A stretch of 64,000 nucleotides of DNA from positions 310,001 through 374,000 of the forward strand of contig NZ_NCSS01000004.1 in the NCBI RefSeq assembly GCF_002088935.1, read 5' to 3'. The number at the start of each line of letters is the position of its first letter. Position 1 is the first letter of the stretch. Shown piece after piece: positions 24,782 to 33,466 of the stretch. A model generated the notes under the pieces. The model worked only from the letters and a program-made list of their open reading frames with translations. It had not been told where the DNA came from and did not search any database. The stretch comes from Henriciella litoralis. Lineage in GTDB: Bacteria > Pseudomonadota > Alphaproteobacteria > Caulobacterales > Hyphomonadaceae. A program made the translations under genes and the position numbers.

Positions 24782-25789
24782 CTACCATTCAGCGACGATC
24801 TTGCCGAAGTGGGCGCCGCTCGCCTGATGCTCGAACGCCTTGCCGAGCGTATCAAGCCCGAAGCTCCGGTCGATCACGGGGCGAATGCCGCCAGCTTCGA
24901 TCGCGCGAACGAAGTCTTGCTGGGCCGCGCGTGAGCCGACAATCAGGCCTTCGATCTTTGCCTGCTTCTGCATCAGAAGCGCGGTTGGGACATCGCCATT
25001 GACCCCGGTTAGCACGCCGATCAGCGCGATATGGCCACCGACGCGCACGGCCTTGATGGACTGGGCCAGCGTGCCCGGCCCGCCGACTTCGATGACATGA
25101 TCAACGCCGCGTCCACCTGTCAGCTTCATCGCGGTGCTGCCCCATTTCTCATCTGATTTGTAATTGATGGTGTGGTCCGCGCCGATGTCGCGCGCCCGCT
25201 CCAGCTTCTCGTCCGATGAAGATGTGACGATGACATTCGCGCCCATCATCTTGGCGATCTGGATGGCGTAGATCGACACCCCGCCTGTGCCGAGCGCGAG
25301 CACCGTGTCACCGGCTTTGAGGCCCGCATCGACCACCAGCGCGCGCCAGGCGGTGAGGCCTGCCGTGGTGATGGTAGCCGCTTCAGCATGGCTCCAGCCT
25401 TCAGGGGCCTTCGTGAACGACGTTGCCTTGGCCACCACCGCTTCGCGGGCATAGCCATCGATCCCGTCGCCCGGCGTGCCGGAGAAATCGGAAATCATTG
25501 CCGGGCCAGACAGCCATTCGGGGAAGAAGGTCGAGACGACATGATCGCCAGCCTCAAAGTCCGTGACGCCCTCGCCCACCGCTTCGACAATGCCCGCGCC
25601 GTCAGACATCGGGATACGGCCGTCGGCCGGTTTGCTCTGGCCGGAAGTGACGATCAGATCGTGAAAGTTCAGCGAGGTGGCGTGCAGGCGTACGCGGATT
25701 TCGCCCGCGCCGGGCTGGCCCGGATCATCCATGTCCACAAGGTTGAGTTTGTCGAATCCGCCCGGGGCGGCAATCTTCACGGCTTTCAT
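24782..25789 (-). CDS. zinc-less MDR-type NAD(P)-dependent oxidoreductase
   Basis: About 335 residues, starting at the ATG at 25789 behind AGGAGAGA. It has the GroES-like N-terminal half (GEIRVRLHATSLNFHDLIVT) and the nucleotide-binding motif GTGGVSIYAIQIAKMMGANV. The cysteine and histidine zinc ligands of alcohol dehydrogenases are missing in the first part, so it belongs with quinone-oxidoreductase-like members. It is convergent with the permease gene (10-base gap). Substrate unknown. Confidence 0.85.
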   Translation of the reverse strand: MKAVKIAAPGGFDKLNLVDMDDPGQPGAGEIRVRLHATSLNFHDLIVTSGQSKPADGRIPMSDGAGIVEAVGEGVTDFEAGDHVVSTFFPEWLSGPAMISDFSGTPGDGIDGYAREAVVAKATSFTKAPEGWSHAEAATITTAGLTAWRALVVDAGLKAGDTVLALGTGGVSIYAIQIAKMMGANVIVTSSSDEKLERARDIGADHTINYKSDEKWGSTAMKLTGGRGVDHVIEVGGPGTLAQSIKAVRVGGHIALIGVLTGVNGDVPTALLMQKQAKIEGLIVGSRAAQQDFVRAIEAGGIRPVIDRSFGLDTLGKAFEHQASGAHFGKIVAEW

Positions 25790-25863
25790 GGCATCTCTCC
25801 TGGCTTGTCTCGTTTCACCGCCTGACATTGGGGCGCGGGGCAAGTGAGGCAAGCCGAGGACAC

Positions 25864-26268
25864 CTATTGCTCTGGCGCGTCCTTCAGACGCCAGGGCGGG
25901 AACCGCCGGTTGGGCCCGGCCTGATAGAGGCATATGCGGTTGCCGGCAGGGTCTCTCAGAAAGGCCTCGCGCCACGCCCATGTCTGGTCTTCCGGCGCGC
26001 TGATGAAGTCGAGGCCCGCCGCTTTCAGCCGTGCATACTCAGCATCCAGATTATCCACTTCGAAATAGACCAAGGGGTCATCGGCGCCCGGCCAGCCATC
26101 GACATGGTGAAGTGAGAAGGTCGCTGGTTCGCCGCCATCGCCTGCCGGGCATTCAAACCGGGCATAGCGCGGCGGACTGTCGACGATCTGGACGAGGCCC
26201 AACGTCTTGTAGAAAGCGACACTCGCCGCATAGTCGACGCACGGCACGGTGACCTGGTTCATGCGCAT
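25864..26268 (-). CDS. VOC-family (glyoxalase-fold) protein
   Basis: 134 residues with the paired beta-alpha-beta-beta-beta modules of the vicinal oxygen chelate fold: MNQVTVPCVDYAASVAFYKT at the start, PLVYFEVDNLDAEYARLKAAG in the centre and REAFLRDPAGNRICLYQ at the end, where the glutamate or aspartate metal ligands usually lie. It could be a lyase, isomerase or resistance protein; the sequence does not say which. It sits 4 bases downstream of the YjbQ gene in the same direction. Confidence 0.82.
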   Translation of the reverse strand: MRMNQVTVPCVDYAASVAFYKTLGLVQIVDSPPRYARFECPAGDGGEPATFSLHHVDGWPGADDPLVYFEVDNLDAEYARLKAAGLDFISAPEDQTWAWREAFLRDPAGNRICLYQAGPNRRFPPWRLKDAPEQ

Positions 26269-26272
26269 AGGG

Positions 26273-26695
26273 CTAACCTCCGATGAGTTGCAGCACGACC
26301 TGCCTGGTGTGCGGCCGGTCGCGATGTTCGAACAAGTAGAGGCCCTGCCATGTGCCGAGCATCATGGTGCCTTCGCAGACGGGGATGCCGATGGATGTCT
26401 GCGTCAGCGCGGCCTTGATATGGGCCGGCATATCGTCTGGCCCTTCCATGTCATGCACGATCCAGCTCATCGATGGATCATTTGAGGGCGGCACCAAACG
26501 GCGGAAAAAGGCCTGCAGATCGGCCTGCACGTCAGGGTCGGCGTTCTCCTGAATGATCAGAGAGCATGAGGTGTGGCGCACGAAGACCGTCAGCAGGCCT
26601 TCGGATAGGCCTGCGCCTGCAACAAAGTCGCGCGCGGCGCTGGTAAACTCATAAAGGCCGGGGCCCGTGCTTTTGAGGGTGAGTGTCTTGATCAT
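26273..26695 (-). CDS. YjbQ family protein (UPF0047)
   Basis: 140 residues, the family length. Signature residues include VRHTSCSLIIQENADPDVQ and the histidine- and glycine-rich GTWQGLYLFEHRDRPHTR. E. coli YjbQ has weak thiamin-phosphate synthase activity, but the true role is unknown. The ATG at 26695 is chosen because the family begins MIKTLTLKS; the longer frame adds unrelated residues. It heads a two-gene operon with the VOC gene and is divergent from metY. Confidence 0.88.
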   Translation of the reverse strand: MIKTLTLKSTGPGLYEFTSAARDFVAGAGLSEGLLTVFVRHTSCSLIIQENADPDVQADLQAFFRRLVPPSNDPSMSWIVHDMEGPDDMPAHIKAALTQTSIGIPVCEGTMMLGTWQGLYLFEHRDRPHTRQVVLQLIGG

Positions 26696-26734
26696 GCACC
26701 TGCAAAGATAGGTACGCCGCGCGCCTCTGTCAGC

Positions 26735-26744
26735 TATCGCGATA
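26735..26744. promoter_or_regulatory. palindrome between yjbQ and metY
   Basis: TATCGCGATA is a perfect 10-base palindrome in the 184-base divergent gap. It may be an operator for either gene. Regulator unknown. Confidence 0.3.
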
Positions 26745-26787
26745 TTTTGTCTCTTCACCGCGTTCCTCCGCGACAGCCCGCCAGAAA

Positions 26788-26845
26788 GCATTGGACATTT
26801 GCGTCCCCCAATGCAGAAAACGGCCGCAGGGCGTAACCGGACGCC
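26788..26845 (+). promoter_or_regulatory. two hairpins in the metY leader
   Basis: GCATTGG (26788-26794) pairs with CCAATGC (26808-26814), and GGCGT (26830-26834) with ACGCC (26841-26845). They lie 35-92 bases before the metY ATG. I compared them with the SAM-II and SAM/SAH riboswitch cores and see no match, so the nature of the element is open. Confidence 0.3.
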
Positions 26846-26879
26846 ACACCGACACCATCAAACTGAGGGAAACGACCAG

Positions 26880-28169
26880 ATGACTGACAAACCGATGAAT
26901 GACTTCGATACGCTGCAGATCCACGCCGGCGCCGAGCCGGACCCGGCCACGGGCGCGGTTCAGACACCGATCTACCAGACAACCTCATATGTCTTCCGCG
27001 ATGCAGAGCACGCGGCCAGGCTCTTCGGCCTGCAGGAAGTCGGCTACATCTATTCGCGCCTGACCAATCCTACGATTGGCGCCCTGCAGACCCGTATGGC
27101 CGCGCTTGAAGGCGGCGCCGGCGCGGTCTGCTGCTCGTCCGGTCACGCGGCGCAGATCATGGCCCTGTTCCCGCTGATGATGCCAGGCCGCAATGTCGTG
27201 GTGTCCACCCGGCTCTATGGCGGAACGATCACCCAGTTCAGCCAGACCTTCAAACGCTTCGGCTGGTCGGCGCGCTTTGTCGATTTCGACGATCTCGACG
27301 CGATCAAAGCCGCAATCGATGAGGATACGCGCGCAATCTTCTGCGAGACGATTGCCAATCCCGGCGGCTATGTCACCGACCTCGACGCCATTGCGGAAAT
27401 TGCCAATGGCGCGGGCCTGCCGCTGATCGTCGATAACACCACGGCGACGGCCTATCTCTGCCGTCCGATCGATCATGGCGCGACGCTGGTCGTCAGCTCC
27501 ATGACGAAATACCTCACCGGCAATGGCACCGTCACCGGCGGCGTGGTCGTCGATAGTGGCAAGTTTGACTGGTCGGCCTCTGACAAGTTCCCGTCCCTGT
27601 CACAGCCAGAGCCTGCCTATCACGGGCTGAACTTCCATGAGACGTTCGGGCCGGCCGCCTTCATGTTCCACGGCATCGCCATCGGCCTGCGCGATCTCGG
27701 CATGACGCTGAACCCGCAAGCGGCCCACTACACCCTGCTTGGCATCGAGACGCTGTCGCTGCGCATGGCAAAGCATGTCGAGAATGCGCAGACGATTGCC
27801 GAATGGCTGGAAAAGCACCCCGCCGTCGCCGCCGTCACTTATCCGGGCCTTGATTCCTCGCCTTACAAGGAACGGGCAAAACGCCTCTGTCCGAAAGGCG
27901 CAGGCGCGCTGTTCACCATCAAGCTGAAGGGCGGATACGATTCCTGCGTGAAGTTCGTCGAGAGCCTGAAGCTGTTCAGCCATGTCGCCAATCTCGGCGA
28001 TGCGCGCTCGCTGGTCATCCATTCGGCCTCGACCACCCACCGTCAGCTGACCGAAGAGCAGCAGGTCGCCGCCGGTGCCGCACCAGACGTGGTGCGCCTC
28101 TCTATCGGCATTGAAGGGGCGAGCGACCTTATCGCAGACCTCGACCAGGCGCTGAACGCCGCCAGCTAG
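26880..28169 (+). CDS. metY: O-acetylhomoserine sulfhydrylase (MetY type)
   Basis: About 429 residues, the length of the long Cys/Met-metabolism PLP enzymes that make homocysteine from O-acetylhomoserine and sulfide. The pattern DTLQIHAGAEPDPATGAVQT and PIYQTTSYVF at the N-terminus is characteristic. The PLP lysine is in SSMTKYLTGNG, and NPTIGALQTRMAALEGG and VIHSASTTHRQL are also diagnostic. The ATG at 26880 is preceded by GAGGGA; the longer frame adds arginine-rich residues without similarity. A strong terminator follows. Confidence 0.92.
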   Translation: MTDKPMNDFDTLQIHAGAEPDPATGAVQTPIYQTTSYVFRDAEHAARLFGLQEVGYIYSRLTNPTIGALQTRMAALEGGAGAVCCSSGHAAQIMALFPLMMPGRNVVVSTRLYGGTITQFSQTFKRFGWSARFVDFDDLDAIKAAIDEDTRAIFCETIANPGGYVTDLDAIAEIANGAGLPLIVDNTTATAYLCRPIDHGATLVVSSMTKYLTGNGTVTGGVVVDSGKFDWSASDKFPSLSQPEPAYHGLNFHETFGPAAFMFHGIAIGLRDLGMTLNPQAAHYTLLGIETLSLRMAKHVENAQTIAEWLEKHPAVAAVTYPGLDSSPYKERAKRLCPKGAGALFTIKLKGGYDSCVKFVESLKLFSHVANLGDARSLVIHSASTTHRQLTEEQQVAAGAAPDVVRLSIGIEGASDLIADLDQALNAAS

Positions 28170-28190
28170 CGCCCGGTACAAATCAAATAA

Positions 28191-28231
28191 AAAGGCGCCC
28201 GCAAGACACTGTCCTGCGGGCGCTTTCTTTT
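28191..28231 (+). terminator. rho-independent terminator of metY
   Basis: GCGCCCGC (28195-28202) pairs with GCGGGCGC (28216-28223); A-rich sequence precedes and TTTCTTTT follows. Confidence 0.85.
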
Positions 28232-28351
28232 GCGGAATTGTGTGGCCCGGACCAGCGTCGATCAGCCCACCTATGCGGTTCAAGCCGAACCGGTTTTGCG
28301 CACCAATGATGATTTAAGACAGAAAGGCTCTTGAAGCTTTTATGTTGCGCA

Positions 28352-28362
28352 CAATTTAATTG
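28352..28362. promoter_or_regulatory. OhrR operator upstream of ohr
   Basis: CAATTTAATTG is a perfect palindrome about a central T, 22 bases before the ohr ATG. Known OhrR boxes are AT-rich palindromes of the ACAATT...AATTGT type, and the ohrR gene lies just downstream of ohr. Repression relieved by organic peroxide is the expected control. The rest of the 215-base gap after metY (28232-28351) shows only the promoter-like AT-rich part near 28320-28350. Confidence 0.65.
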
Positions 28363-28384
28363 CTTACCAACAATGGAGACAATC

Positions 28385-28810
28385 ATGAGTGAATTTTATT
28401 CGACGCGCGTTACCTCAACCGGTGGACGGCAGGGTCATGTGCAATCTGAGGATGGCATCCTGGACCTGCACATCGCTCCGCCTGCCGGTCTTGGCGGCCC
28501 GGGCGGCAAAACCAATCCAGAGCAGATGTTCGCTGGCGGTTTCGCAGCCTGCTTCGGCAATGCTGTGATCCACACCGCGCGTGCCCAGAAATTCCCAGTC
28601 AAAGACAAGGATGTCGACGTCGTCGCCACAGTCGGCATCGGACCGAACGGGTCAGGTGGTTTCGGCCTCAGCGTGGCGCTCGAGACCACGATTACAGGCC
28701 TCGAACAGGCGCAAGCAGAGGCCCTAGTCGATGCGGCAGAGAAAACCTGCCCCTACTCCAACGCCGTGCGCGGCAATATCGATGTTGCCTACACCGTTAA
28801 GACGCGGTGA
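28385..28810 (+). CDS. ohr: Ohr, organic hydroperoxide resistance protein
   Basis: 141 residues of the OsmC/Ohr family. It reduces organic hydroperoxides with two cysteines, here in FAACFGNAV and KTCPYSNAV. The typical N-terminus FYSTRVTSTGGRQGHVQSED and the Gly-rich PGGKTNPEQMFAGG are present. The ATG at 28385 has GGAGA six bases upstream; the longer frame would cover the operator. The gene is 12 bases before ohrR, forming the usual two-gene unit. Confidence 0.94.
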   Translation: MSEFYSTRVTSTGGRQGHVQSEDGILDLHIAPPAGLGGPGGKTNPEQMFAGGFAACFGNAVIHTARAQKFPVKDKDVDVVATVGIGPNGSGGFGLSVALETTITGLEQAQAEALVDAAEKTCPYSNAVRGNIDVAYTVKTR

Positions 28811-28822
28811 TAGTCTGCCGAC

Positions 28823-29293
28823 ATGACTGATAGACAGACACCGGACGATCCGCTCCGCCTCGACAGGCAGATTTGTTTCCCGCTCTATGCGGCCTCCAAC
28901 CTGATCAACAGGCTGTATCGTCCGGTGCTGTCCGAACTCGGCCTCACCTATCCGCAATATCTCGTCATGCTCGCCCTGTGGGAGAGCTCACCGCGAACGG
29001 TCGGGGCCTTGGGTGAGGCGCTCTATCTCGACAGCGGCACGCTGACCCCGCTGCTGAAGCGGATGGAACAGGCAGGCCTCGTTGAGCGAAAGCGTGACCC
29101 GGAAGATGAGCGCCGGGTGCAGGTGTCCCTCACCGATCAAGGTCGCGCGCTTCGCAAACAGGCCGAACAGGTGCCAGAGACGCTCACGCAGGGCTTCGAC
29201 GGCGACCCGGCCGAAGTCGACCGCCTGCGCGAAAGCGTACAGGCGCTTGTGTCGACCCTCTCAAATCACGGAAAGCGGGACCGCGGCGCCTGA
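28823..29293 (+). CDS. ohrR: OhrR, MarR-family organic peroxide sensor
   Basis: 156 residues with the MarR winged-helix layout: LTYPQYLVMLALWE, SGTLTPLLKRMEQAGLVERK and the wing DPEDERRVQVSLT. The N-terminal LDRQICFPLYAASNLI carries the reactive cysteine of OhrR, whose oxidation releases DNA. Its adjacency to ohr and the palindrome upstream support the name. Confidence 0.92.
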   Translation: MTDRQTPDDPLRLDRQICFPLYAASNLINRLYRPVLSELGLTYPQYLVMLALWESSPRTVGALGEALYLDSGTLTPLLKRMEQAGLVERKRDPEDERRVQVSLTDQGRALRKQAEQVPETLTQGFDGDPAEVDRLRESVQALVSTLSNHGKRDRGA

Positions 29294-29324
29294 CGGCCAG
29301 ACGCCGCGCACTCAATCCGACGCC

Positions 29325-31247
29325 CTATTCCTCTTCGAGCAGCGCGTCGATCCGGTCCATCAGGCTGGTCATCCGACGCACGGCGGCCTGATAGGCATCC
29401 GGCTTGGTCATGTCGAGGCCCGCCTCATTGATCAGGATATTGGCCGGATAGTCAGACCCACCGGCCTTCAGGACATTGATGAAGTTCTCGCGCACTTCGT
29501 CATCTCCGGCCAGGAACTGTTCGGAGAACCAGGCCGCGCCCGAGATGGATGTCGCATACTGGTAGACGTAGAACTCATAATAGAAGTGCGGAATGTAGGC
29601 CCACTCATTGGTGTAGACATCATCGATGGTCATCACGCCTTCAGCTTCGCCGTGATACTTGCGCAGAAGCTCGCCATAGATCTCGGTCAGCTTGGTGCCG
29701 GACAGAGGTTCGCCCCGTTCGGCGGCCTCGTGGATCGCCAGTTCAAACTCGCCAAACATGGTCTGCCGGAAGAAGGTGCCACGCAGGCTCTCCAGTGCGT
29801 AGCCGAGATAATAGAGCTTCTCTTCCTTCGTCTCGGCATTCGCGATCATGTATTCTTCGAGCAGGATCTCGTTGATGGTGGAGGCCATCTCCGCGATGAA
29901 GGTCGAATATCCGGCTGTCTCCCATGGCTGTTCGGACTGGGCGAGCAGCGTGTGAACCGCATGTCCCCACTCATGCGCGAAGGTCGACATGGAATCGTAA
30001 TCGTCATTGTGATTGAGCAGGACGTAAGGGTGCACATCATAGGCAGAGCCGGACATATAGGCGCCCGTTTCCTTGCCCTCCTGCGGGTGCGAATGCATCC
30101 ATTGGCCATCAAGCCCCTCACGAAGCAGGCCAAGATATTCCTCACCGAAAGGTTTCAGCGCCTCAAAGGTCAGCTCTTCAGAGCGGGTGAGGTCAAAGAC
30201 GCCGGTATCGGCTTCAATGATCGGCGGATAGATATCGTAATAGCGAAGATCCTCAACGCCGAGCATCCGGCCACGCAGCTCAAGATAGCGATGGAAGACC
30301 GGCAGCGCCTCATTCACCTGATCGACCAGCTCGGTATAGACTTCTGGCGGCAGGGCATCGTCAAACAAGGCCCGCTGCAGGACGCTGTCATAATTGCGGG
30401 CCTTAGCCCGGAAGACCGCTGATTGAACTTGCGCATTGAGGGTCGCCCCCATGCCGTTCTTATAGGTGTCCCAGGCGCCCCAGAACGTGTCGAACACCGC
30501 CTTGCGATCCTCGCGGTTCGCTGTGCCGCGATAGCGCGAATAGCCAGCCTGATTGAGTTTGACCTCGGTGCCGTCAGCCAGGGTCAGCGTCGGCCATGGG
30601 ATCGAGGCGTTGGCGTACAGGCTGTAGATCTGGCCTGGCTGCGAGAGCGCGAGACCCGCCTGCGCGAGAAGCGCCTCACCTTTCGCATCCAGCGTATGCG
30701 GCGCCTGACGCAGCGTGTTCTCTATCGAATGGCGGAACGGCTCAAGCTCAGGGGTTTCATCGAGAAATACGCGGACCTTCTCCTCACCGACGCTCAGCAA
30801 TTCAGGGTCCATCCAGCTGGTGGCTTCCCCGAATTGCTGGAACAGATTGCGCGCGCGGCCCTGGCGCTCCTGCGCGTCAGCATCGCGCTGGTTTTCGTCG
30901 AACTTCAGATTGGCATAGGTCGAGAGGCGAACGGCGTTGCGGGCAAGATCAGAGACGGTACGAAACGCGGTCGCCATGTCCTCGCCGCTATTGCCCAGTG
31001 TGCCTTGAAAATCCTTGATCGTGCCGATTTGCCCGCTGATGTCTTCATACGCCGCTTCCCAGTCTTCCGGGGTGGCATAGAGGTCGGAAAGGTCCCAGAC
31101 ATAACGGACGGTTTCAGCAGGCGCTTCGACGCTGGATTCCGAGGGGTCTGACTCGATTTGCGCCGATGCACTGAACACGCCGCCTGCAAGAACCAGGGTT
31201 GCGGCCGCGCAGGCGCTATTTTTCAGAATTCTATTCAGTCCGGTCAT
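29325..31247 (-). CDS. exported M3-family oligoendopeptidase F
   Basis: About 640 residues. The ATG at 31247 opens a signal peptide (MTGLNRILKNSACAAATLVL, cleavage near ASAQ), so the enzyme is probably periplasmic, unlike cytoplasmic PepF of Gram-positives. The zinc motif is in FAHEWGHAVH, with the third ligand probably in STINEILLEEYM. The N-terminal region (ETVRYVWDLSDLYATPEDWE) is typical of PepF. An ATG at 31262 is an alternative start. It is convergent with ohrR and divergent from the YpfJ-type gene. Confidence 0.92.
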   Translation of the reverse strand: MTGLNRILKNSACAAATLVLAGGVFSASAQIESDPSESSVEAPAETVRYVWDLSDLYATPEDWEAAYEDISGQIGTIKDFQGTLGNSGEDMATAFRTVSDLARNAVRLSTYANLKFDENQRDADAQERQGRARNLFQQFGEATSWMDPELLSVGEEKVRVFLDETPELEPFRHSIENTLRQAPHTLDAKGEALLAQAGLALSQPGQIYSLYANASIPWPTLTLADGTEVKLNQAGYSRYRGTANREDRKAVFDTFWGAWDTYKNGMGATLNAQVQSAVFRAKARNYDSVLQRALFDDALPPEVYTELVDQVNEALPVFHRYLELRGRMLGVEDLRYYDIYPPIIEADTGVFDLTRSEELTFEALKPFGEEYLGLLREGLDGQWMHSHPQEGKETGAYMSGSAYDVHPYVLLNHNDDYDSMSTFAHEWGHAVHTLLAQSEQPWETAGYSTFIAEMASTINEILLEEYMIANAETKEEKLYYLGYALESLRGTFFRQTMFGEFELAIHEAAERGEPLSGTKLTEIYGELLRKYHGEAEGVMTIDDVYTNEWAYIPHFYYEFYVYQYATSISGAAWFSEQFLAGDDEVRENFINVLKAGGSDYPANILINEAGLDMTKPDAYQAAVRRMTSLMDRIDALLEEE

Positions 31248-31460
31248 GTGTCGAGGCCCCATGTTTTCCGTTAAACGATAAATCGAATTAACCACGCACC
31301 TTGGAGACTGACAAGTCGGAATCAAATTTTCCGGGTCTGGAGGTCGGCCCGTCAGCATTGGATGATGACGATCAGGGCGACCGGGTCTAGGATTGCCATC
31401 ATAACAGGAACAAACACGTAGCCCGACGCTTATTTGCACGCGGCTCAACAGGAGATCAGT

Positions 31461-32306
31461 ATGAAGTGGAAAGGTGGACGCCGCGGGGGCCGTATCGAGG
31501 ACAGACGCGGCATGAAATCGACAGCTGTCGGCGGCGGCCTTGGCGTCGCAGTGCTCGGCCTGATCGGCTATCTCGTGTTTGGCATCGACCCTGAGACCAC
31601 GCAGAAGGTCGCCAGCCAGTTTGGCGGCGCGGGCCAGCAGGAGCGCGGCGAGGTCGGCACGCCGGAAGACGAGGCCGGCGTGTTTGTCGATGTGATCGGC
31701 TCCAACATCAATGATGTCTGGTCCAGCGCGATGTCAGGCTACCGCCCACCGAACACCGTTCTCTACACGCAAGGCACCAATACAGGCTGCGGCTATGGTC
31801 AGGCTGCTATGGGGCCATTCTACTGCCCAGCCGACCAGACGGTTTATCTCGATCTCACCTTCTGGAAACAGATGGAAACCCAGCTCGGCGCTTCCGGCGC
31901 TGACTTTGCCAAAGCCTATGTCATCGCGCATGAGTTCGGCCATCACGTCCAGACGCTGACCGGCGCCTCGCAGAAAGTGCGCCAGGCCCAGCAATCAGCC
32001 CGCAGCAAGGCGGAAGCCAATCGCTATGGCGTCGCCCTGGAGCTTCAGGCTGACTGCTATGCCGGGGTCTGGGCCGCCAATGCCAGCGCCGCCTCGAATG
32101 GCCGCGTCTCGCTTGAAGAAGGTGATATCGGTGAAGGCCTCGAGACCGCCAGCGCTATCGGCGACGACGCGCTCCAGCGCCGCGCCGGGCAGAATGTGAA
32201 CCCGGAAAACTTCACCCATGGCAGTTCCGCTCAGCGCAAGGAATGGCTGCTGCGTGGCTACCGCTCCGGCAATCCAGACAGCTGTGACACCTTCGCCGAG
32301 CTCTGA
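31461..32306 (+). CDS. YpfJ-type putative neutral zinc metallopeptidase
   Basis: 281 residues. The basic N-terminus MKWKGGRRGGRIEDRRG is a family trademark; a membrane helix (VGGGLGVAVLGLIGYLVFG) follows, so the catalytic part is periplasmic. The zinc motif is HEFGHHVQ, with LELQADCYAGVWA supplying the third ligand. The ATG is preceded by AGGAGA. Physiological substrates are unknown. Bases 31248-31460 between this gene and the oligopeptidase contain only promoters I cannot define. Confidence 0.92.
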   Translation: MKWKGGRRGGRIEDRRGMKSTAVGGGLGVAVLGLIGYLVFGIDPETTQKVASQFGGAGQQERGEVGTPEDEAGVFVDVIGSNINDVWSSAMSGYRPPNTVLYTQGTNTGCGYGQAAMGPFYCPADQTVYLDLTFWKQMETQLGASGADFAKAYVIAHEFGHHVQTLTGASQKVRQAQQSARSKAEANRYGVALELQADCYAGVWAANASAASNGRVSLEEGDIGEGLETASAIGDDALQRRAGQNVNPENFTHGSSAQRKEWLLRGYRSGNPDSCDTFAEL

Positions 32307-32319
32307 TCGGGGCGGCGCG

Positions 32320-32739
32320 TCAGTCATACCGGTTCTTCTCGGCCGGATCATCTGACAGGTATTGCACAAACTCGAATTCGATATTGTTGCCGTCGATGAA
32401 ATAGACGTTGCGGCGATGTTCGGTATACGCGCCGGGATTTGTAATCTTGTATCCGGCCGCTTCGAGCTTCTCGATCGTCCGGTCGAGATCGGACACCTCA
32501 AACGCCAGATGAGCCAGTCCCGGCTCATGGCCCTTGAGGTCTCGCGGCGCGCCTTCGCCATTGTCGGAGAGGGCAATGTAAAACTCGTCATCACCGAAAT
32601 GCAGCCACTCGCGCGGCTTGCCATACCACTCCCCCTTGCCGCCGCCCCGGACGCGCCAGTGCGGGAAGGCCGCTTTCAGGAAATCCAGTGTGGGCGCTAT
32701 GTCAGTGACGACGAGATTGGCGTGTTCGAGGCGGACCAT
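32320..32739 (-). CDS. VOC-family (glyoxalase-fold) protein
   Basis: 139 residues with the VOC repeat: MVRLEHANLVVTDIAPTLDF, AHLAFEVSDLDRTIEKLEAA and YFIDGNNIEFEFVQY. It keeps His and Glu residues at the expected metal-ligand positions. Substrate unknown. It is convergent with the YpfJ-type gene and divergent from the Fe-S-type regulator, with which it shares a 79-base promoter gap. Confidence 0.82.
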   Translation of the reverse strand: MVRLEHANLVVTDIAPTLDFLKAAFPHWRVRGGGKGEWYGKPREWLHFGDDEFYIALSDNGEGAPRDLKGHEPGLAHLAFEVSDLDRTIEKLEAAGYKITNPGAYTEHRRNVYFIDGNNIEFEFVQYLSDDPAEKNRYD

Positions 32740-32769
32740 GAGGGATCTCCATTTATGAAAGATTTTACT

Positions 32770-32815
32770 TTATTTATTCCCGCTTGTTTTCGAAAGCAAT
32801 CCCTTTTATAAATAA
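32770..32815. promoter_or_regulatory. nested inverted repeats between VOC gene and regulator
   Basis: TTATTTAT (32770-32777) and ATAAATAA (32808-32815) are perfect complements flanking a smaller GCTT/AAGC pair. The element ends 3 bases before the regulator ATG, so bound regulator would block its own expression. Confidence 0.4.
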
Positions 32816-32818
32816 TTC

Positions 32819-33466
32819 ATGCCAAAGACCGCGACCAAACCTGCCCTGACGCCCAGCCGCAATACGGTACTCGACCTGCTAAAGCGTGGGGGGCCGCAAT
32901 CTGCCGGCGCGCTCGCCGAGACCCTCGGCGTGACAGCGATGGCGGTACGCCTGCACCTTTATGAACTCGCTGAGGAAGGCTTGATCGAAGAGACCTCGAA
33001 GCCGAGCGGCAGGGGTCGGCCAACCAAGATCTGGTCGCTGACCGAAGCCGCCGCCCGCGCCTTCCCTGATGCCCATCAGGGCCTTGCGCTGGAAATGATC
33101 GGCACGATCCGGGAGATTTTCGGCGAAGAGGGCCTCGCTCGCGTCATAGACCGCCATAGCGACACACAGCTCGTCGCCTATCGCGGCCATATGGCCGGGC
33201 ATGATAAGCTGTCTGAGAGGGTCGAACGCCTCACTGAACTGCGCTCAGCCGAGGGGTATATGGCCACCGCCGCTGAGGATGGCGATGATTTCCTGCTGAT
33301 TGAGAACCATTGCCCGATCTGTTCAGCCGCCAAGGCCTGTACACGGCTCTGCAAGAACGAGCTGCAGGTGTTTCAGGACGCGCTGGGCCCGGACACGAAG
33401 GTCACGCGGGAAGACCACATCCTCGCCGGCGCGCGTCGCTGCGTTTATCGGATCAAGGCCGCCTGA
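32819..33466 (+). CDS. winged-helix regulator with C-terminal cysteine cluster (SufR-like)
   Basis: 215 residues. The N-terminal winged helix (SRNTVLDLLKRGGPQSAGAL, AMAVRLHLYELAEEGLI and GRGRPTKIWSLT) is like DeoR/ArsR-type SufR regulators. The C-terminus has NHCPICSAAKACTRLC and GARRCVYRI, a spacing suited to an Fe-S cluster. SufR-type proteins repress Fe-S assembly genes when the cluster is present; no suf genes are in this window, so the target may be itself and the divergent VOC gene. There is no clear ribosome binding site before the ATG, so the message may be leaderless. Confidence 0.8.
   Translation: MPKTATKPALTPSRNTVLDLLKRGGPQSAGALAETLGVTAMAVRLHLYELAEEGLIEETSKPSGRGRPTKIWSLTEAAARAFPDAHQGLALEMIGTIREIFGEEGLARVIDRHSDTQLVAYRGHMAGHDKLSERVERLTELRSAEGYMATAAEDGDDFLLIENHCPICSAAKACTRLCKNELQVFQDALGPDTKVTREDHILAGARRCVYRIKAA

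Noticed and set aside
26696..26879. SAM-II or SAM/SAH riboswitch before metY
   Set aside because: The conserved cores of these classes are not present; only two simple hairpins are seen.
29082..30422. 446-codon open frame on the plus strand
   Set aside because: Antisense to oligoendopeptidase F, whose HEWGH motif and signal peptide are clear on the other strand.
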